Below, one piece after another: positions 7,599-17,012 of a stretch of DNA of 57,518 nucleotides. The stretch comes from Hyphomicrobiales bacterium (GTDB lineage Bacteria > Pseudomonadota > Alphaproteobacteria > Rhizobiales > Methyloligellaceae). Location of the stretch: NCBI GenBank assembly GCA_021775575.1, contig JAJFHO010000147.1, positions 1-57,518 on the forward strand, read 5' to 3'. Each line of letters opens with the position of its first letter. Position 1 is the stretch's first letter. The notes under the pieces are model-generated. The model did no database searches and was not told where the DNA came from. It saw only the letters and a program-made list of their open reading frames with translations. A program made the position numbers and the translations under genes.

Positions 7599-8471
7599 TT
7601 AGCGTGGTTTGTCGCCGGCCAGCGTAATCCGGTGCATGACGCGCTTGTAGCCCTGATAGTCGTTGATCGGATTGTGCTGTGTCGGGCGGTTGTCCCAGAA
7701 GGCGATGGAGCCGGGCGCCCACGAGAACCGGCAGGTGAATTCGGGCCGGATCTGGTGTTCGAAGAGGAACTCCAGGATAGGTTGGCTTTCGGCTTCCGTC
7801 ATGCCCTCAAACCGGATGGTGTGGGCAAGATTGACGTAAAGCGCCTTTTTGCCGGTCTCGGGATGAGTGCGCACAACCGGGTGGGTTGCCGTCAAGATAG
7901 TGTCGGGAGCCGCCTTTGCGCCCGTCTTTATGCGTTCCTGGCGCGTTTCCGTCACTTTCGGCGTATTCGAAACATTGACGCCCCTGAGCGGCGCCAATAA
8001 TTCCTTCATGCCATCCGAGAGCGTCTCATAGGCGAGGTACATATTGGCGAACAGCGTATCGCCGCCGGCCGGCGGCAGCTCGCGCGCCAGCAGGATCGAG
8101 CCCAACGGCGGCACATCCAGATAGGCGGTGTCGGTATGCCACAAACCGCCGAAATTGACAGTCTCATGTTCCAGCTTCACGATCGGTATGATGTCCGGAT
8201 AATCCTCAAGGCCTTTGACCAGAGGATACTGGATGATCTCCCCGAAACGTCTGGCGAAGGCAAGATGCTGTTCCGGCGTGATGTCCTGGTCACGAAAGAA
8301 AATCACCAGATGTTCGAGCAGGGCCTGGCGTATTTCTCCGATCGCTTCGTCGCTGAGATCGTCCGACAGATCGATACCGGAAATCTCGGCGCCAAGCGCG
8401 CCGGCGACGGGGCGAATGGAGAAGGACTTCGGCTCCAGCTGTGCGCGCTCAAGGGCCTGTGACATCGGCAT
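7599..8471 (-). CDS. TauD/TfdA family Fe(II)/2-oxoglutarate dioxygenase
   Basis: A 290-residue protein from ATG at 8471, with GGAGAG just upstream; a second in-frame ATG lies at 8465. Length and sequence match taurine/2,4-D-type dioxygenases, which use Fe(II), O2 and 2-oxoglutarate to hydroxylate a small substrate in the cytoplasm. The metal pair is in GLWHTDTAYLD (near residue 110). The distal His and the 2-oxoglutarate-binding Arg are in HNPINDYQGYKRVMHR near the C-terminus. The start of the frame up to 9209 belongs to another reading frame of the permease and is not part of this protein. The substrate is unknown. It lies 18 bases downstream of the SDR start, so the two may be co-transcribed. 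Confidence 0.88.
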   Translation of the reverse strand: MPMSQALERAQLEPKSFSIRPVAGALGAEISGIDLSDDLSDEAIGEIRQALLEHLVIFFRDQDITPEQHLAFARRFGEIIQYPLVKGLEDYPDIIPIVKLEHETVNFGGLWHTDTAYLDVPPLGSILLARELPPAGGDTLFANMYLAYETLSDGMKELLAPLRGVNVSNTPKVTETRQERIKTGAKAAPDTILTATHPVVRTHPETGKKALYVNLAHTIRFEGMTEAESQPILEFLFEHQIRPEFTCRFSWAPGSIAFWDNRPTQHNPINDYQGYKRVMHRITLAGDKPR

Positions 8472-8539
8472 TGCTCTCCGGAATAGGTTTTCGCCACTAT
8501 AGCGCCTCGGCAATCCGGCTGAAACGGGTTCCAGACCGC

Positions 8540-9640
8540 TCACGATGGTGAGGCGTCGGTCTGTTTCGTATCGATGCGAACGAGCCAGGATATCAAAAAC
8601 TGCGCGCCGATCACGATCACGATCACGCGCAACAGGTGATGCAGCGCCACATAGGCCGGGTCGAAATTGAGCACTAGCGCGATCAGGTTCATTTCCGGCT
8701 GGCCGCCGGGCGCATAGGCAAGCGCAACAGCATTTTGGTCGATGCCGGTGGCCCACACGACCAGAACCGCGAAGATTGCCGCGCCGATCATCAGCAAGAC
8801 CGAATAACCAAAGGCGATGGTCACGGTGGATAAAAGCTCGCGGGCCGTGACCCCGGCGAACTGACAGCCGATATGAACGCCGATGACAAGCTGGGCCGCG
8901 TTGACCAATTCCACCGGCACACGCACCTCCGCCAGTCCCAGCATGTGAACGGCGCCGTTGGCCAGCATCGGGCCGATGATCGCCGCGCCGGAGATCCTTG
9001 CCCATTTGGCGGCCAGATAGCCGCCAATACCGCACGTGGTGAGGATAAGAACTTCTTTCGGATCGATGCCGGTAAAGCCGGCCTGTGCGGGGATGGCATT
9101 GTTCAAATCCGCCGATCCGGAAAACTGAATCCAGATCGGCACAAAAAAGACGATCACCATTATCCGCGTGCTGTGCACGATCGAAAGACGCCGCAGATCG
9201 GCGCTGCAATCCTCACCGATCGCGACCATTGTCTGAAACCCGCCCGGAACGGAGGCGAGAAAGGCAGTGACCCGGTCAAAGTCGGAAAACAGCCGAAAAT
9301 AAGGGTAGCCGGTCAGGCCGAGGAACAGCACGTAAGGAAATACAAATGTCAGGCTTATCGCCATTTCCCCCGCGCGGTCGGCCATCTCCGGTGAAAAGGC
9401 GCTGCCGATGGCAAGCCCCAGCACGATGCGCATAACCAGGGTCAGAAAATAAGACCCGCCGACCGGAATACGCACAGCAAGCGCAGCCAGACAGGCGAGC
9501 ATGGACCCGAGAAACCAGGGAAGCGGCAGCGGGGTCCGCGCATAGGCGAATGCTCCGGCGATGCCGATACCAAGTGTCAGGGCGACCCGTGCCAGGTGCC
9601 GCCATCCAATGGAGCCGAACCTTGTCCGTAATGCGCGCAT
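8540..9640 (-). CDS. AbrB family membrane protein (PF05145 type)
   Basis: A 366-residue, very hydrophobic protein with about ten predicted helices. It shows the two-fold repeat of the AbrB family (often mislabelled ammonia monooxygenase), with a PxGG element in each half: ASVPGGFQTM and LAYAPGGQPEMN. The family is thought to be a transporter or regulator in the inner membrane; substrates are not settled. It is 68 bases upstream of the TauD-like gene in the same direction, so it may import that enzyme's substrate. The ATG at 9640 has no strong ribosome site, but the N-terminus is right for the family. Confidence 0.85.
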   Translation of the reverse strand: MRALRTRFGSIGWRHLARVALTLGIGIAGAFAYARTPLPLPWFLGSMLACLAALAVRIPVGGSYFLTLVMRIVLGLAIGSAFSPEMADRAGEMAISLTFVFPYVLFLGLTGYPYFRLFSDFDRVTAFLASVPGGFQTMVAIGEDCSADLRRLSIVHSTRIMVIVFFVPIWIQFSGSADLNNAIPAQAGFTGIDPKEVLILTTCGIGGYLAAKWARISGAAIIGPMLANGAVHMLGLAEVRVPVELVNAAQLVIGVHIGCQFAGVTARELLSTVTIAFGYSVLLMIGAAIFAVLVVWATGIDQNAVALAYAPGGQPEMNLIALVLNFDPAYVALHHLLRVIVIVIGAQFLISWLVRIDTKQTDASPS

Positions 9641-9963
9641 GGGATTGGAAGCGTCTTGTGTTTGGCGTTGGCGCCGCGGGGCGTCCGGCGCGGCAGCGTT
9701 CCCGGGAGAAGGGAAATTCGGGTATCGGTTTACGGGCCCGCATGGTCCGAAACCGGTCTTTTGGATTTACCGCCGCGCGCGGCAAAAGGAAAGAGATATC
9801 ATACTCCGGGCGCAGGCGGGCCTGCTTGCCTGGACACAGGGCAGGCATATGCCGCGATTACTGACCAAAAGTTCGTCGCGGGCCGTGGCCGCGAATGTTG
9901 AGCCGGGCAGCCGTATGACCTAATCTGCGCTGAAATAATCCCTTGGGTGGCGAGGACACAGAT
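9641..9963. other. Divergent intergenic region, no gene seen
   Basis: This 323-base region separates the AbrB-family gene (minus) from the PEP-mutase-family gene (plus) and must hold both promoters. The only structure I see is a GC-only 12-base palindrome at 9772-9783 and an imperfect inverted repeat TCGCGG-N7-CCGCGA at 9876-9894. The short frames here do not look like proteins. Confidence 0.5.
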
Positions 9964-10854
9964 ATGCCGATGACAAAACCGAAGAAACTGCGCGAGCTTC
10001 TCAGCCGGGACGGCATGACGGTCGCGCCTGGCGCCTATGACTGTATTACCGCGACGCTGATCGACCAGGCGGGCTTCCCGGCCGTCTATATGACGGGAGC
10101 GGGCACGTCGGCGACGTTGGGCTATCCCGATTTCGGTCTGCTGACGATGAGCGAGATGGTCCAGAATGCCACCAGGATAAACACGACCATCGGTGTGCCG
10201 CTGATCGCGGACGCCGATACCGGCTATGGCAACGAGCTGAACGTTGTCCGCACGATCCGCGAATATGAGCGCGCCGGCGTTGCCGCGATCCACATGGAAG
10301 ATCAGGAATTTCCGAAGAAATGCGGCCATCTGGATAACAAGAAGGTCATCCCGGCTGACGCGTATATCGCCAAGATCCGGGCCGCCGCCGATGCTCGCAG
10401 CGATCCGGATTTCATCATCATCGCCCGCACCGACGCCCGCGCCGTCATTGGCTTCGACGAAGCGATTGCGCGTGCCAACGCAGCGCTTGAGGCCGGCGCC
10501 GACATCGCCTTTGTCGAGGCGCCGCAGACGCTGGATGAAGTGAAGGCCGTTCCCGAACTCGTAAAGGGACCTTGCCTGCTCAATGTCGTGCGCCGCGGCA
10601 AGACGCCGGATATCGAGCTCGGCGACGCCGAGGCAATGGGATACAAGCTGGCAATCCTGCCGACATTGCTGTTTCGAAGTGTGATCGGCCTGTGCGAACA
10701 GCTTCTCTCCGAGCTTAAAGAGACCAATGTCTTCCCGACTCCGCCGGGCGATCTGACCGCCCATGATGCTTTCCGCCGCTTTGGCGCGGATGAATGGGAC
10801 GCATTGCGCGACAAATATAGCGTGGCGCGGGCGCCGAAAGCCGCCGCCGAGTAA
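9964..10854 (+). CDS. Isocitrate lyase/PEP mutase family enzyme
   Basis: A 296-residue protein from ATG at 9964, with GAGGA nine bases upstream. The family Mg2+ site is seen as DADTGYGN (about residues 82-89). The lyase-specific KKCGHLD (Cys near 119) is intact, which favours a C-C lyase such as a methylisocitrate or dimethylmalate lyase, or an oxaloacetate decarboxylase, over a true PEP mutase. The TARTDAR-like IARTDARAV segment is also present. It is a cytoplasmic TIM-barrel enzyme acting on 2-oxo or hydroxy dicarboxylates. It stands alone, divergent from the AbrB gene and convergent with the ABC operon. Confidence 0.85.
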   Translation: MPMTKPKKLRELLSRDGMTVAPGAYDCITATLIDQAGFPAVYMTGAGTSATLGYPDFGLLTMSEMVQNATRINTTIGVPLIADADTGYGNELNVVRTIREYERAGVAAIHMEDQEFPKKCGHLDNKKVIPADAYIAKIRAAADARSDPDFIIIARTDARAVIGFDEAIARANAALEAGADIAFVEAPQTLDEVKAVPELVKGPCLLNVVRRGKTPDIELGDAEAMGYKLAILPTLLFRSVIGLCEQLLSELKETNVFPTPPGDLTAHDAFRRFGADEWDALRDKYSVARAPKAAAE

Positions 10855-10875
10855 GTCGCCAGCGAGAGCAGGCAA

Positions 10876-10907
10876 CAAAAAACCGGCGGTCCCGGAGGGC
10901 CGCCGGT
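10876..10907 (-). terminator. Intrinsic terminator of the ABC importer operon
   Basis: A hairpin with arms ACCGGCGG (10882-10889) and CCGCCGGT (10900-10907); inner CCC/GGG bases can also pair. Read on the minus strand, the stem is followed at once by TTTTTTGTTG. This fits a Rho-independent stop for genes ending at 10938. It may also act on the plus-strand gene ending at 10854, where the T-run is poor. Confidence 0.8.
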
Positions 10908-10937
10908 CTTGGTTGGGTTATTCTGCTGTGCTTCCCG

Positions 10938-11840
10938 CTATTGCGAGCGCAGCTTCGGATCGAGCGTATCGCGCACCGAGTCCCCGAACAGGTTGAATCC
11001 GAACACGGCGAGCGAAACCGCCACGCCGGGCCAGATCGCGACCCAGGGCGCGCTTTCGGCATATTCCTCCGCGCCGCCCTGCAGCATCAGGCCCCAGGCC
11101 GGCACCGGCTCCTGAACGCCGAGGCCAAGATAGGAAAGCGATGCCTCGAGCAGGATCGCCTGGCCGACAAAAGCGGTGATCATGATCAGGAAGGGCGCCA
11201 TCACATTCGGCACCATATGGCGCAGGATGATACGTGCGTTTGAAAAGCCGTTAGCGCGGGCCGCGTCGATATACGGAATTTCGCGGATCGCCAGCGCGCT
11301 GGAGCGCACAACCCGGGCGCATCGCGGAATGAAGGGGATGGTGATGGCGATGATCACATTCTGGATGCCGGTGCCGAAAATAGAGACGACGGCCAGAGCC
11401 AGAATAATCAGCGGGAAGGCCATGAAGACGTCCATGACCCGCTGGAAGAGCAGATCGAAGCGTCCGCCGAAGAAGGCGCTCGCGACGCCGAGCACGAGAC
11501 CGGTTACCGAGCCGATAATGGCTGCGGTAAAGCCGACAAGCAGCGCCGTCCGCGCGCCATAGATAATGCGCGAAAGGATATCGCGGCCGAACTGGTCGGT
11601 GCCGAGCAGATATGTCGAGCTGTAGGATTCCAGAATGTGCTCATAGGAATTGTTGATCGGGTCGTGGGGCGCGATAAAATCGGCGAAAAGTGCTGAAAAC
11701 ACCATCACGAGAACAATAACCGCCCCGAAGGTTCCAAGCGGCTGTTTACGGGCGAATTCCTTGACTTTGGAGAGGAGCGGCCTCTCCACCGCAAGTTCTT
11801 CGAATGCGGCTTCGACGCGGGCTTCGGAGGTCGTAACCAT
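10938..11840 (-). CDS. ABC transporter permease, OppC/DppC type
   Basis: A 300-residue inner-membrane permease with six hydrophobic segments. The N-terminal OppC-type cap includes FADFIAPHDPINN and LLGTDQFGRDILSRI. The EAA-loop region, with ARANGFSNARIILRHMVPN, contacts the ATPases. It is the last gene of a five-gene operon (two ATPases, binding protein, two permeases), 12 bases after the OppB-type gene. It ends with QEPVPAWGLMLQGG and a FGFNLFGDSVRDTLDPKLR tail, both normal. The transporter imports oligopeptides, nickel or other small solutes; the substrate cannot be deduced. Confidence 0.92.
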   Translation of the reverse strand: MVTTSEARVEAAFEELAVERPLLSKVKEFARKQPLGTFGAVIVLVMVFSALFADFIAPHDPINNSYEHILESYSSTYLLGTDQFGRDILSRIIYGARTALLVGFTAAIIGSVTGLVLGVASAFFGGRFDLLFQRVMDVFMAFPLIILALAVVSIFGTGIQNVIIAITIPFIPRCARVVRSSALAIREIPYIDAARANGFSNARIILRHMVPNVMAPFLIMITAFVGQAILLEASLSYLGLGVQEPVPAWGLMLQGGAEEYAESAPWVAIWPGVAVSLAVFGFNLFGDSVRDTLDPKLRSQ

Positions 11841-11852
11841 CTCTCTTTATCC

Positions 11853-12824
11853 TTATGCGTATCTGATGCGCGGGTCGAGCCATGCATACACAATATCGAC
11901 CAGGAAGTTAGTGAAAATGAACACGCATACAACAACCATAACCAGGGCCTGGGTCATCGAAAAGTCCTGACTGGTCACCGATTCCACAAACAACTTGCCG
12001 AGTCCGTTCAGATTGAACACCTGTTCGGTGACGACGAGACCGCCCATCAGGAAGGCGAACTCGATCCCGATTACCGTGACCACAGGCAGCATAGAGTTTT
12101 TCAGGGCATGCCGGTTGATGATGAGTTTGTCCATCAGACCCTTGGCGCGGGCGGTGCGGATATAATCCTCACGCAACACCTCAAGCAGGGCCGAACGGGT
12201 CATGCGGGTCGCCACGGCGGAATAACGATAACCGGTGGCAACCGCCGGCCAGATGAGCTGGGACATATTCCCCCAGAAATCTTCCAGAGGCGAAACATAT
12301 TCGATGGGCGGCATCCAGGGCGTGCCAAACCAGGCCTGGGTCGTGATCAGCAGGCCGAGAATGATCATGATGCCGAGCCAGAAGGATGGAATCGCAATGC
12401 CCGCGATCGAAAAGGCGCGGACGAAATAATCGATCCAGGTGTTCTGCTTGACGGCGGAAATCGTTCCCAGCGGGATCGCGATCAGCGTGGCGGTAAGTGT
12501 GGCCATGATTGCAACCTGCAGGGAAAGCTGGAAACGCAGGCCGATCTCATAGGTGATCTCGCGGCCGGTCCACATGGACTTGCCAAGGTCGAAAACCAGG
12601 AACCCTGAGAAAAATTCCCAGAATTGCACCATGACTGAACGGTCCAGACCAAGCTCCGCCCGGCAAATATCGATCTGTTCCTGGTCCGCATAAAGACCGG
12701 CGCCCGCCATCTTCAATTCGCAAACGTCGCCGGGAATAAGCCGTAAAAGGAAAAATATTAAAATAGCTGCCCCGACCAGGGTCGGAATCATCAAAATCAA
12801 TCTTTTAAGAATATATTGCCACAT
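11853..12824 (-). CDS. ABC transporter permease, OppB/DppB type
   Basis: A 323-residue inner-membrane permease beginning MWQYILKRLILMIPTLVGAA, the standard OppB/DppB start. Six hydrophobic segments are visible. The EAA-type loop reads RTARAKGLMDKLIINRHALKN, and the end YAWLDPRIRYA is typical. Between helices one and two it has a longer periplasmic insert with a Cys pair (DVCELKMA, IDICRAELG). It follows the binding-protein gene after a 92-base gap that contains a long stem-loop and precedes the OppC-type gene by 12 bases. Confidence 0.92.
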   Translation of the reverse strand: MWQYILKRLILMIPTLVGAAILIFFLLRLIPGDVCELKMAGAGLYADQEQIDICRAELGLDRSVMVQFWEFFSGFLVFDLGKSMWTGREITYEIGLRFQLSLQVAIMATLTATLIAIPLGTISAVKQNTWIDYFVRAFSIAGIAIPSFWLGIMIILGLLITTQAWFGTPWMPPIEYVSPLEDFWGNMSQLIWPAVATGYRYSAVATRMTRSALLEVLREDYIRTARAKGLMDKLIINRHALKNSMLPVVTVIGIEFAFLMGGLVVTEQVFNLNGLGKLFVESVTSQDFSMTQALVMVVVCVFIFTNFLVDIVYAWLDPRIRYA

Positions 12825-12851
12825 GGTTTCCGGGCTCGCGCTTTAGAGGTT

Positions 12852-12887
12852 CTCCCCGCCCGGGAACAGAAGGTTCCGGGCGGGGAG
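12852..12887 (-). other. Long intercistronic stem-loop after the binding-protein gene
   Basis: The arms CTCCCCGCCCGGGAAC (12852-12867) and GTTCCGGGCGGGGAG (12873-12887) form a 15-pair stem with one bulged G and loop AGAAG. No T-run follows on the minus strand, so it is not a strong terminator. Such hairpins between a binding-protein gene and its permeases usually protect the upstream mRNA and raise binding-protein levels. Confidence 0.7.
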
Positions 12888-12916
12888 CAATTTTCGGTGG
12901 CAGCAGTTACCTGCCG

Positions 12917-14524
12917 CTACTTGTCCAGCCAGATATTGTCCAGATGCTGGTTCAGATAGTGGCTCGGTGCGATCTTCCAGCCCTTCACATAGGAGCGGTG
13001 CGGGTTGATCTTGTACCACCACAGCGTCGGGATGAGATGAGCCATCTCACCAATGGCGCGCTGCTCATACTCGCGCATGATGGTGCGTTGCTCGGCCTCG
13101 GTTCCCGCACGCAGGAGCCGGCTATAGATCTCTTCCAGCTTCGCGTCCTCGTACTGGCCATAATTATTGCCGGCCGATCCGAGATATTTGGTTACGTCGG
13201 CGATCGGATTGACGACTGACTGGCAGTTGAAGTCGATCGAAACATCAAAGTCATGGCTCTTCCGGAGCTTGTCGTAGAAGACCGGGCTCGGATTCACATG
13301 CTGTTCGGCTTCGACGCCGATCTGCTTCCACTGGTCGATCAACCAGGTGCCGACGACCTTGTAAGGCTGGTCGACGCCGCGATTGTTGAAGTCGATCTTC
13401 AGGTTCGGATGACCGGCTTCTTTCAGCAGACGCATGGCTTCCTTCCGGTTCGCCGCCACGTCAGTGCCGAAGCCCGGAATCTTCACCAGCTCTTCCTTGG
13501 TCGCCGCAAGCGGATGGTTCGGGAAAACCACGCCGCCGACCGTTTTCACGATCGCGATCTTGGAGAGATATTTCGAGCCGCCCCAGCGGTCGAGCGCCAG
13601 CGACAGGGCGCGCCGGACGCGCGCGTCGTCAAACGGCTTGCGCTTCTGGTTTGGCGTGGCGATCAGGATGCAGTTCCAGTCGCTTTCCTGGACTGTGATC
13701 TTGTCGCCCAGGGCTTTCACCAGATCATCACGGGCCTTTGGGGGGAAACCGCGGAATTCGATCGCGGCGCGGTCGCCGCGGATGGCCTGCAGACGCAGCG
13801 CCATCTTCGGCGCGGAAATCGCCTTGAAGCCATCAAGATAGGGTTTCCCCTTGTGATGATAACCGGCGTATTTCTTGCCTTCGACGAATGAGCCAGGCTG
13901 GTGCTGAACAAACGAAAAAGCGCCTGAGCCGTTGATGTTCGTCTTGTGCCAGGTGTAGCCATGCGAATCGAGGTCCTTCTTCGCGTAGACGAAGTTGAAC
14001 GGCATGGCGACTGAGGGAATGAAAGACCCGGACGGGAATTTCAGCTTGAAGGTCACCTCGTATTTGCCGGTGGCCTCGACGCTGTCGACCATCTTGAAGA
14101 ACGCCTTGCGCGCAGAGGCAATGCCTTTGGGCGGGAAGATGATCTTCTTGAAAGTGGCGACAATATCATCGGCCGTCAAAGGCGTGCCGTCGTGGAACTT
14201 GACGTCCTGGCGAATCTTGAAAACGTATTTCTTGAATCCGTCTTCGCCCTTCGGCAAATCGCCTTCGCAGAGATCGCAAACGAAGTCAGTCGGCGATGCC
14301 GGGTTATCGGGGTTGACCCGGATCAGCGTCGAGTAAAACGGCCGGATCGGGTGGATCATACCGAAGGTGCCTTCGATATGTCCGTCATAGGACGGAATCT
14401 TGGAGCCAACCACGAAGTTGAGCACGCCGCCGCTCTTCACGGCATGTGCCGAGTCAGCCATACCAAACGACAGGGCAAGACCCGCCGCCAATGGTAGGGC
14501 AAACTTCAAACGTGGGAATTTCAT
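12917..14524 (-). CDS. ABC transporter substrate-binding protein, family 5 (peptide/nickel type)
   Basis: A 535-residue periplasmic protein. A Sec signal peptide (about residues 1-28, ending SAHA) is followed by the family 5 layout: an early KSGGVLNF segment, YVFKIRQDVKFHDGTPLTADD near 105, and the lobe with VRRALSLALDR. An excellent GGGAGG site lies seven bases before the ATG. It captures peptides or similar solutes for the two permeases encoded downstream. It lies third in the operon, after the two ATPase genes. The ligand is not predictable from sequence. Confidence 0.92.
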   Translation of the reverse strand: MKFPRLKFALPLAAGLALSFGMADSAHAVKSGGVLNFVVGSKIPSYDGHIEGTFGMIHPIRPFYSTLIRVNPDNPASPTDFVCDLCEGDLPKGEDGFKKYVFKIRQDVKFHDGTPLTADDIVATFKKIIFPPKGIASARKAFFKMVDSVEATGKYEVTFKLKFPSGSFIPSVAMPFNFVYAKKDLDSHGYTWHKTNINGSGAFSFVQHQPGSFVEGKKYAGYHHKGKPYLDGFKAISAPKMALRLQAIRGDRAAIEFRGFPPKARDDLVKALGDKITVQESDWNCILIATPNQKRKPFDDARVRRALSLALDRWGGSKYLSKIAIVKTVGGVVFPNHPLAATKEELVKIPGFGTDVAANRKEAMRLLKEAGHPNLKIDFNNRGVDQPYKVVGTWLIDQWKQIGVEAEQHVNPSPVFYDKLRKSHDFDVSIDFNCQSVVNPIADVTKYLGSAGNNYGQYEDAKLEEIYSRLLRAGTEAEQRTIMREYEQRAIGEMAHLIPTLWWYKINPHRSYVKGWKIAPSHYLNQHLDNIWLDK

Positions 14525-14598
14525 ATGTTTTCCTCCCTAACTACTATTGGGGACTTGGCGTGTCCCCACAACGCATTCACCCTTCTCAAAGGGGTCTT

Positions 14599-15672
14599 TC
14601 AGATTTCCGAACAGGCCACCCAGTGGCCCGGCCGAATTTCTCTGAATTCTGGCATATTTTTCTTGCATGCATCAACAGCCATCGGGCAGCGCGGATGGAA
14701 TACGCACCCTGGCGGTGGGTTGATCGGGCTGGGAATCTCGCCCTTGATAATCTGGTGTTTGCGTTTCTGCTCGATCACCGGATCGGGGATCGGCACGGCA
14801 TCCAGCAAGGCCTGCGTATAGGGGTGCATCGGATTGTCATATAGCTCGTCGCACTCGGCGAGCTCGACCATGTTGCCGAGATACATCACCGCGACGCGGT
14901 GGCACAGATGCCGTACGACGCTGAGGTCATGGGCAATAAACAGATATGTGAGGTTGTATTCGTCGCGCAGGTCTTCCAGAAGATTGATGACCTGCGCCTG
15001 AATCGAAACGTCAAGCGCCGACACCGCCTCGTCGCAAATGATGAATTCCGGTTTCACCGAAAGCGCGCGCGCGATGCCCACGCGCTGGCGCTGGCCGCCG
15101 CTCATCTCATGCGGATAGCGGTCGGAGAATTTCGGGTTCAGCCCGCACACGCTAAGCAGTTCGCGCACGCGCTCCTGCCGGGCCGCTTCGTCGGGCTCGG
15201 TCTTGTGGACCATCATCGGCTCGGAAATGATCTCGCCGATTTTCATACGCGGGTTAAGCGAACTGTAGGGGTCCTGGAAAATGACCTGGATACGCTCGCG
15301 CATCGGCCGCATTGCTTTCCTGTCGGCCGTTGTGAGGTTCATGCCGTCATAGATGATTTCGCCGCCAGTCGCCTTTTCAAGCTGCAATATGCAACGCCCC
15401 GTGGTGGTTTTTCCGCAGCCTGACTCACCGACAAGCCCGAGCGTTTCACCCTTCTTGATATCGAAGTCCACGCCGTCCACGGCCTTCACATGGGCGACTA
15501 CCTTGGGAACGAGAACACCTTCGGTAACCGGAAAATACATTTTGAGGCCGCGGACGCTGATCAGCGTTTCGGCTTTGGACCAGTCGACTTTCTTGGCCGC
15601 TGGCCGTTTGGCTTTCGCTGCCCGGGCAGCCGGTTTGCGCGCGCGCGCGCCGCTTGCGGTTGCGCTGCTCAT
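14599..15672 (-). CDS. ABC transporter ATP-binding protein, OppF/DppF type
   Basis: A 357-residue cytoplasmic ATPase. After an Ala/Lys/Arg-rich leader of about 30 residues come Walker [12 protein letters not shown] (near 85), the ABC signature [15 protein letters not shown] and Walker [15 protein letters not shown]. The C-terminal oligopeptide-transporter domain has the Cys cluster [17 protein letters not shown], which in relatives holds a 4Fe-4S cluster or metal. Its ATG overlaps the stop of the OppD-type gene by four bases, so the two ATPases are translationally coupled. The basic leader is not part of the usual fold. Confidence 0.92.
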   Translation of the reverse strand: MSSATASGARARKPAARAAKAKRPAAKKVDWSKAETLISVRGLKMYFPVTEGVLVPKVVAHVKAVDGVDFDIKKGETLGLVGESGCGKTTTGRCILQLEKATGGEIIYDGMNLTTADRKAMRPMRERIQVIFQDPYSSLNPRMKIGEIISEPMMVHKTEPDEAARQERVRELLSVCGLNPKFSDRYPHEMSGGQRQRVGIARALSVKPEFIICDEAVSALDVSIQAQVINLLEDLRDEYNLTYLFIAHDLSVVRHLCHRVAVMYLGNMVELAECDELYDNPMHPYTQALLDAVPIPDPVIEQKRKHQIIKGEIPSPINPPPGCVFHPRCPMAVDACKKNMPEFREIRPGHWVACSEI

Positions 15673-16715
15673 GACGCCTTCCTCACGGTTTTCCTGGCTG
15701 TTGCCGCGCCACGCGCGCGCGGCGTCCGCGTCGATTTCATGCTGACCTTCTTCTGTTCGAAGCAGGAAACGATAAGGGCGCCTTTGATCGACTCAAGAGC
15801 CGGAAAACTCGTGGCGCATTTTGCGACCGCGTAGCCGCAGCGCGGGCGGAACGAGCAGCCATCGTCGAGGCGGGTCAGGTCGGGCGGCTGCCCATCGACC
15901 GGATCGAGCTTGGCCTTGCGCGGCTGATCCATGCGCGGCACGGACTTGAGCAGAGCCAGTGTGTAGGGATGATGCGGATTGTGATAAATTTCGCGCGCCG
16001 TCCCGCTTTCGATGATCTTGCCGGCATACATCACATTCACCCGGTCCGCATAGCGCGCGACGACGCCGAGATTGTGCGTGATGACAATAAGCGCGACGCC
16101 AAGCTCGCGGGTGAGATTCTTCATCAGCTCGAGAATCTGCGCCTGGATCGTCACATCCAGCGCCGTGGTCGGTTCGTCCGCAATAATAAGCTTCGGCTCG
16201 CACATCAGGGCCATCGCGATCATCACGCGCTGGCGCATTCCGCCGCTAAGGTGATGCGGATATTGCTGGAGCCGGCGGTGCGGTTCGGAGATGCCAACCA
16301 GTCCAAGCATCTCGACCGCCCTGTCCTGGGCCGGTTTGCCTGTCAAGCCGAGATGCTCTTCGAGCGTTTCGGTGAGTTGGCGTTCGATCGTTAAAACCGG
16401 GTTGAGCGACGTCATCGGCTCCTGGAATACCATTCCGATATCCTTGCCGCGCACGTCGCGCATCTCGTCCTGGCTGAGCTTGAGGAGGTCTCTGTCCTGA
16501 AACCGGATGCTGCCCTCGACGATCTTGCCGGGCGGATCGGGAATAAGCTGCAGGATAGACATGGCGCTGACCGACTTGCCGCAGCCGGACTCCCCGACGA
16601 TCGCGACCGTCTCGCCCTCGTCGACGTCATAGGTGATGCCGTCAACCGCCTTGACGGTTCCTGCCGATGTGAAGAAATGAGTTTTCAGATTTTCAATCTC
16701 GAGTAACTTGGCCAC
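15669..16715 (-). CDS. ABC transporter ATP-binding protein, OppD/DppD type
   Basis: A 348-residue ATPase from GTG at 16715, six to seven bases after AAGGA. It carries Walker [13 protein letters not shown], signature [15 protein letters not shown] and Walker [14 protein letters not shown]. The C-terminal domain has [14 protein letters not shown]. It then ends in an odd basic tail ([20 protein letters not shown]), similar in composition to the leader of the next gene. First gene of the importer operon. The upstream region (16716-17012) should hold its promoter and has a 12-base direct repeat at 16923-16953. Confidence 0.92.
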   Translation of the reverse strand: MAKLLEIENLKTHFFTSAGTVKAVDGITYDVDEGETVAIVGESGCGKSVSAMSILQLIPDPPGKIVEGSIRFQDRDLLKLSQDEMRDVRGKDIGMVFQEPMTSLNPVLTIERQLTETLEEHLGLTGKPAQDRAVEMLGLVGISEPHRRLQQYPHHLSGGMRQRVMIAMALMCEPKLIIADEPTTALDVTIQAQILELMKNLTRELGVALIVITHNLGVVARYADRVNVMYAGKIIESGTAREIYHNPHHPYTLALLKSVPRMDQPRKAKLDPVDGQPPDLTRLDDGCSFRPRCGYAVAKCATSFPALESIKGALIVSCFEQKKVSMKSTRTPRARGAATARKTVRKAS

Positions 16716-16922
16716 AGACCGTCCTTCTCCCTAGACTCGGATTTTTTGGTCGCGGCTCTTCCGGCCGCGTGCCGCGCTTTGTCTTCAGCGGGACCATCAT
16801 AGAAAATGATCCTGCGCAGGCAGTCAAACACTATGCTGGGAATTGAACGGCTAATGTTCAGATTGGTTAGCGCCGGCGCCAATCCGTTCCGTTATTCCCC
16901 CCCTGTGAGGCCTTATCTAGAT

Positions 16923-16953
16923 CGAATGTCCGAACCTAGAACGAATGTCTGAA
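16923..16953. repeat. Direct repeat CGAATGTCYGAA, possible regulator site
   Basis: CGAATGTCCGAA (16923-16934) and CGAATGTCTGAA (16942-16953) differ at one base and are 19 bases apart. They lie about 210 bases upstream of the importer operon and just past the end of the MFS gene. Spacing near two helical turns suits a protein bound to one face of DNA. The rest of this 297-base region shows nothing else. Confidence 0.4.
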
Positions 16954-17012
16954 ATGGGCAACGGTGGGATTATTCATTTTTTTGTAAGGTGCCGCGTCGG
17001 TGGTCATTTGCC

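Noticed and set aside
8472-9209. Extension of the dioxygenase frame to 9209 (536 residues in total)
   Set aside because: The extra sequence is low in protein character and lies antisense-frame within the AbrB-family gene on the same strand. ATG 8471 with GGAGAG gives the normal family length.
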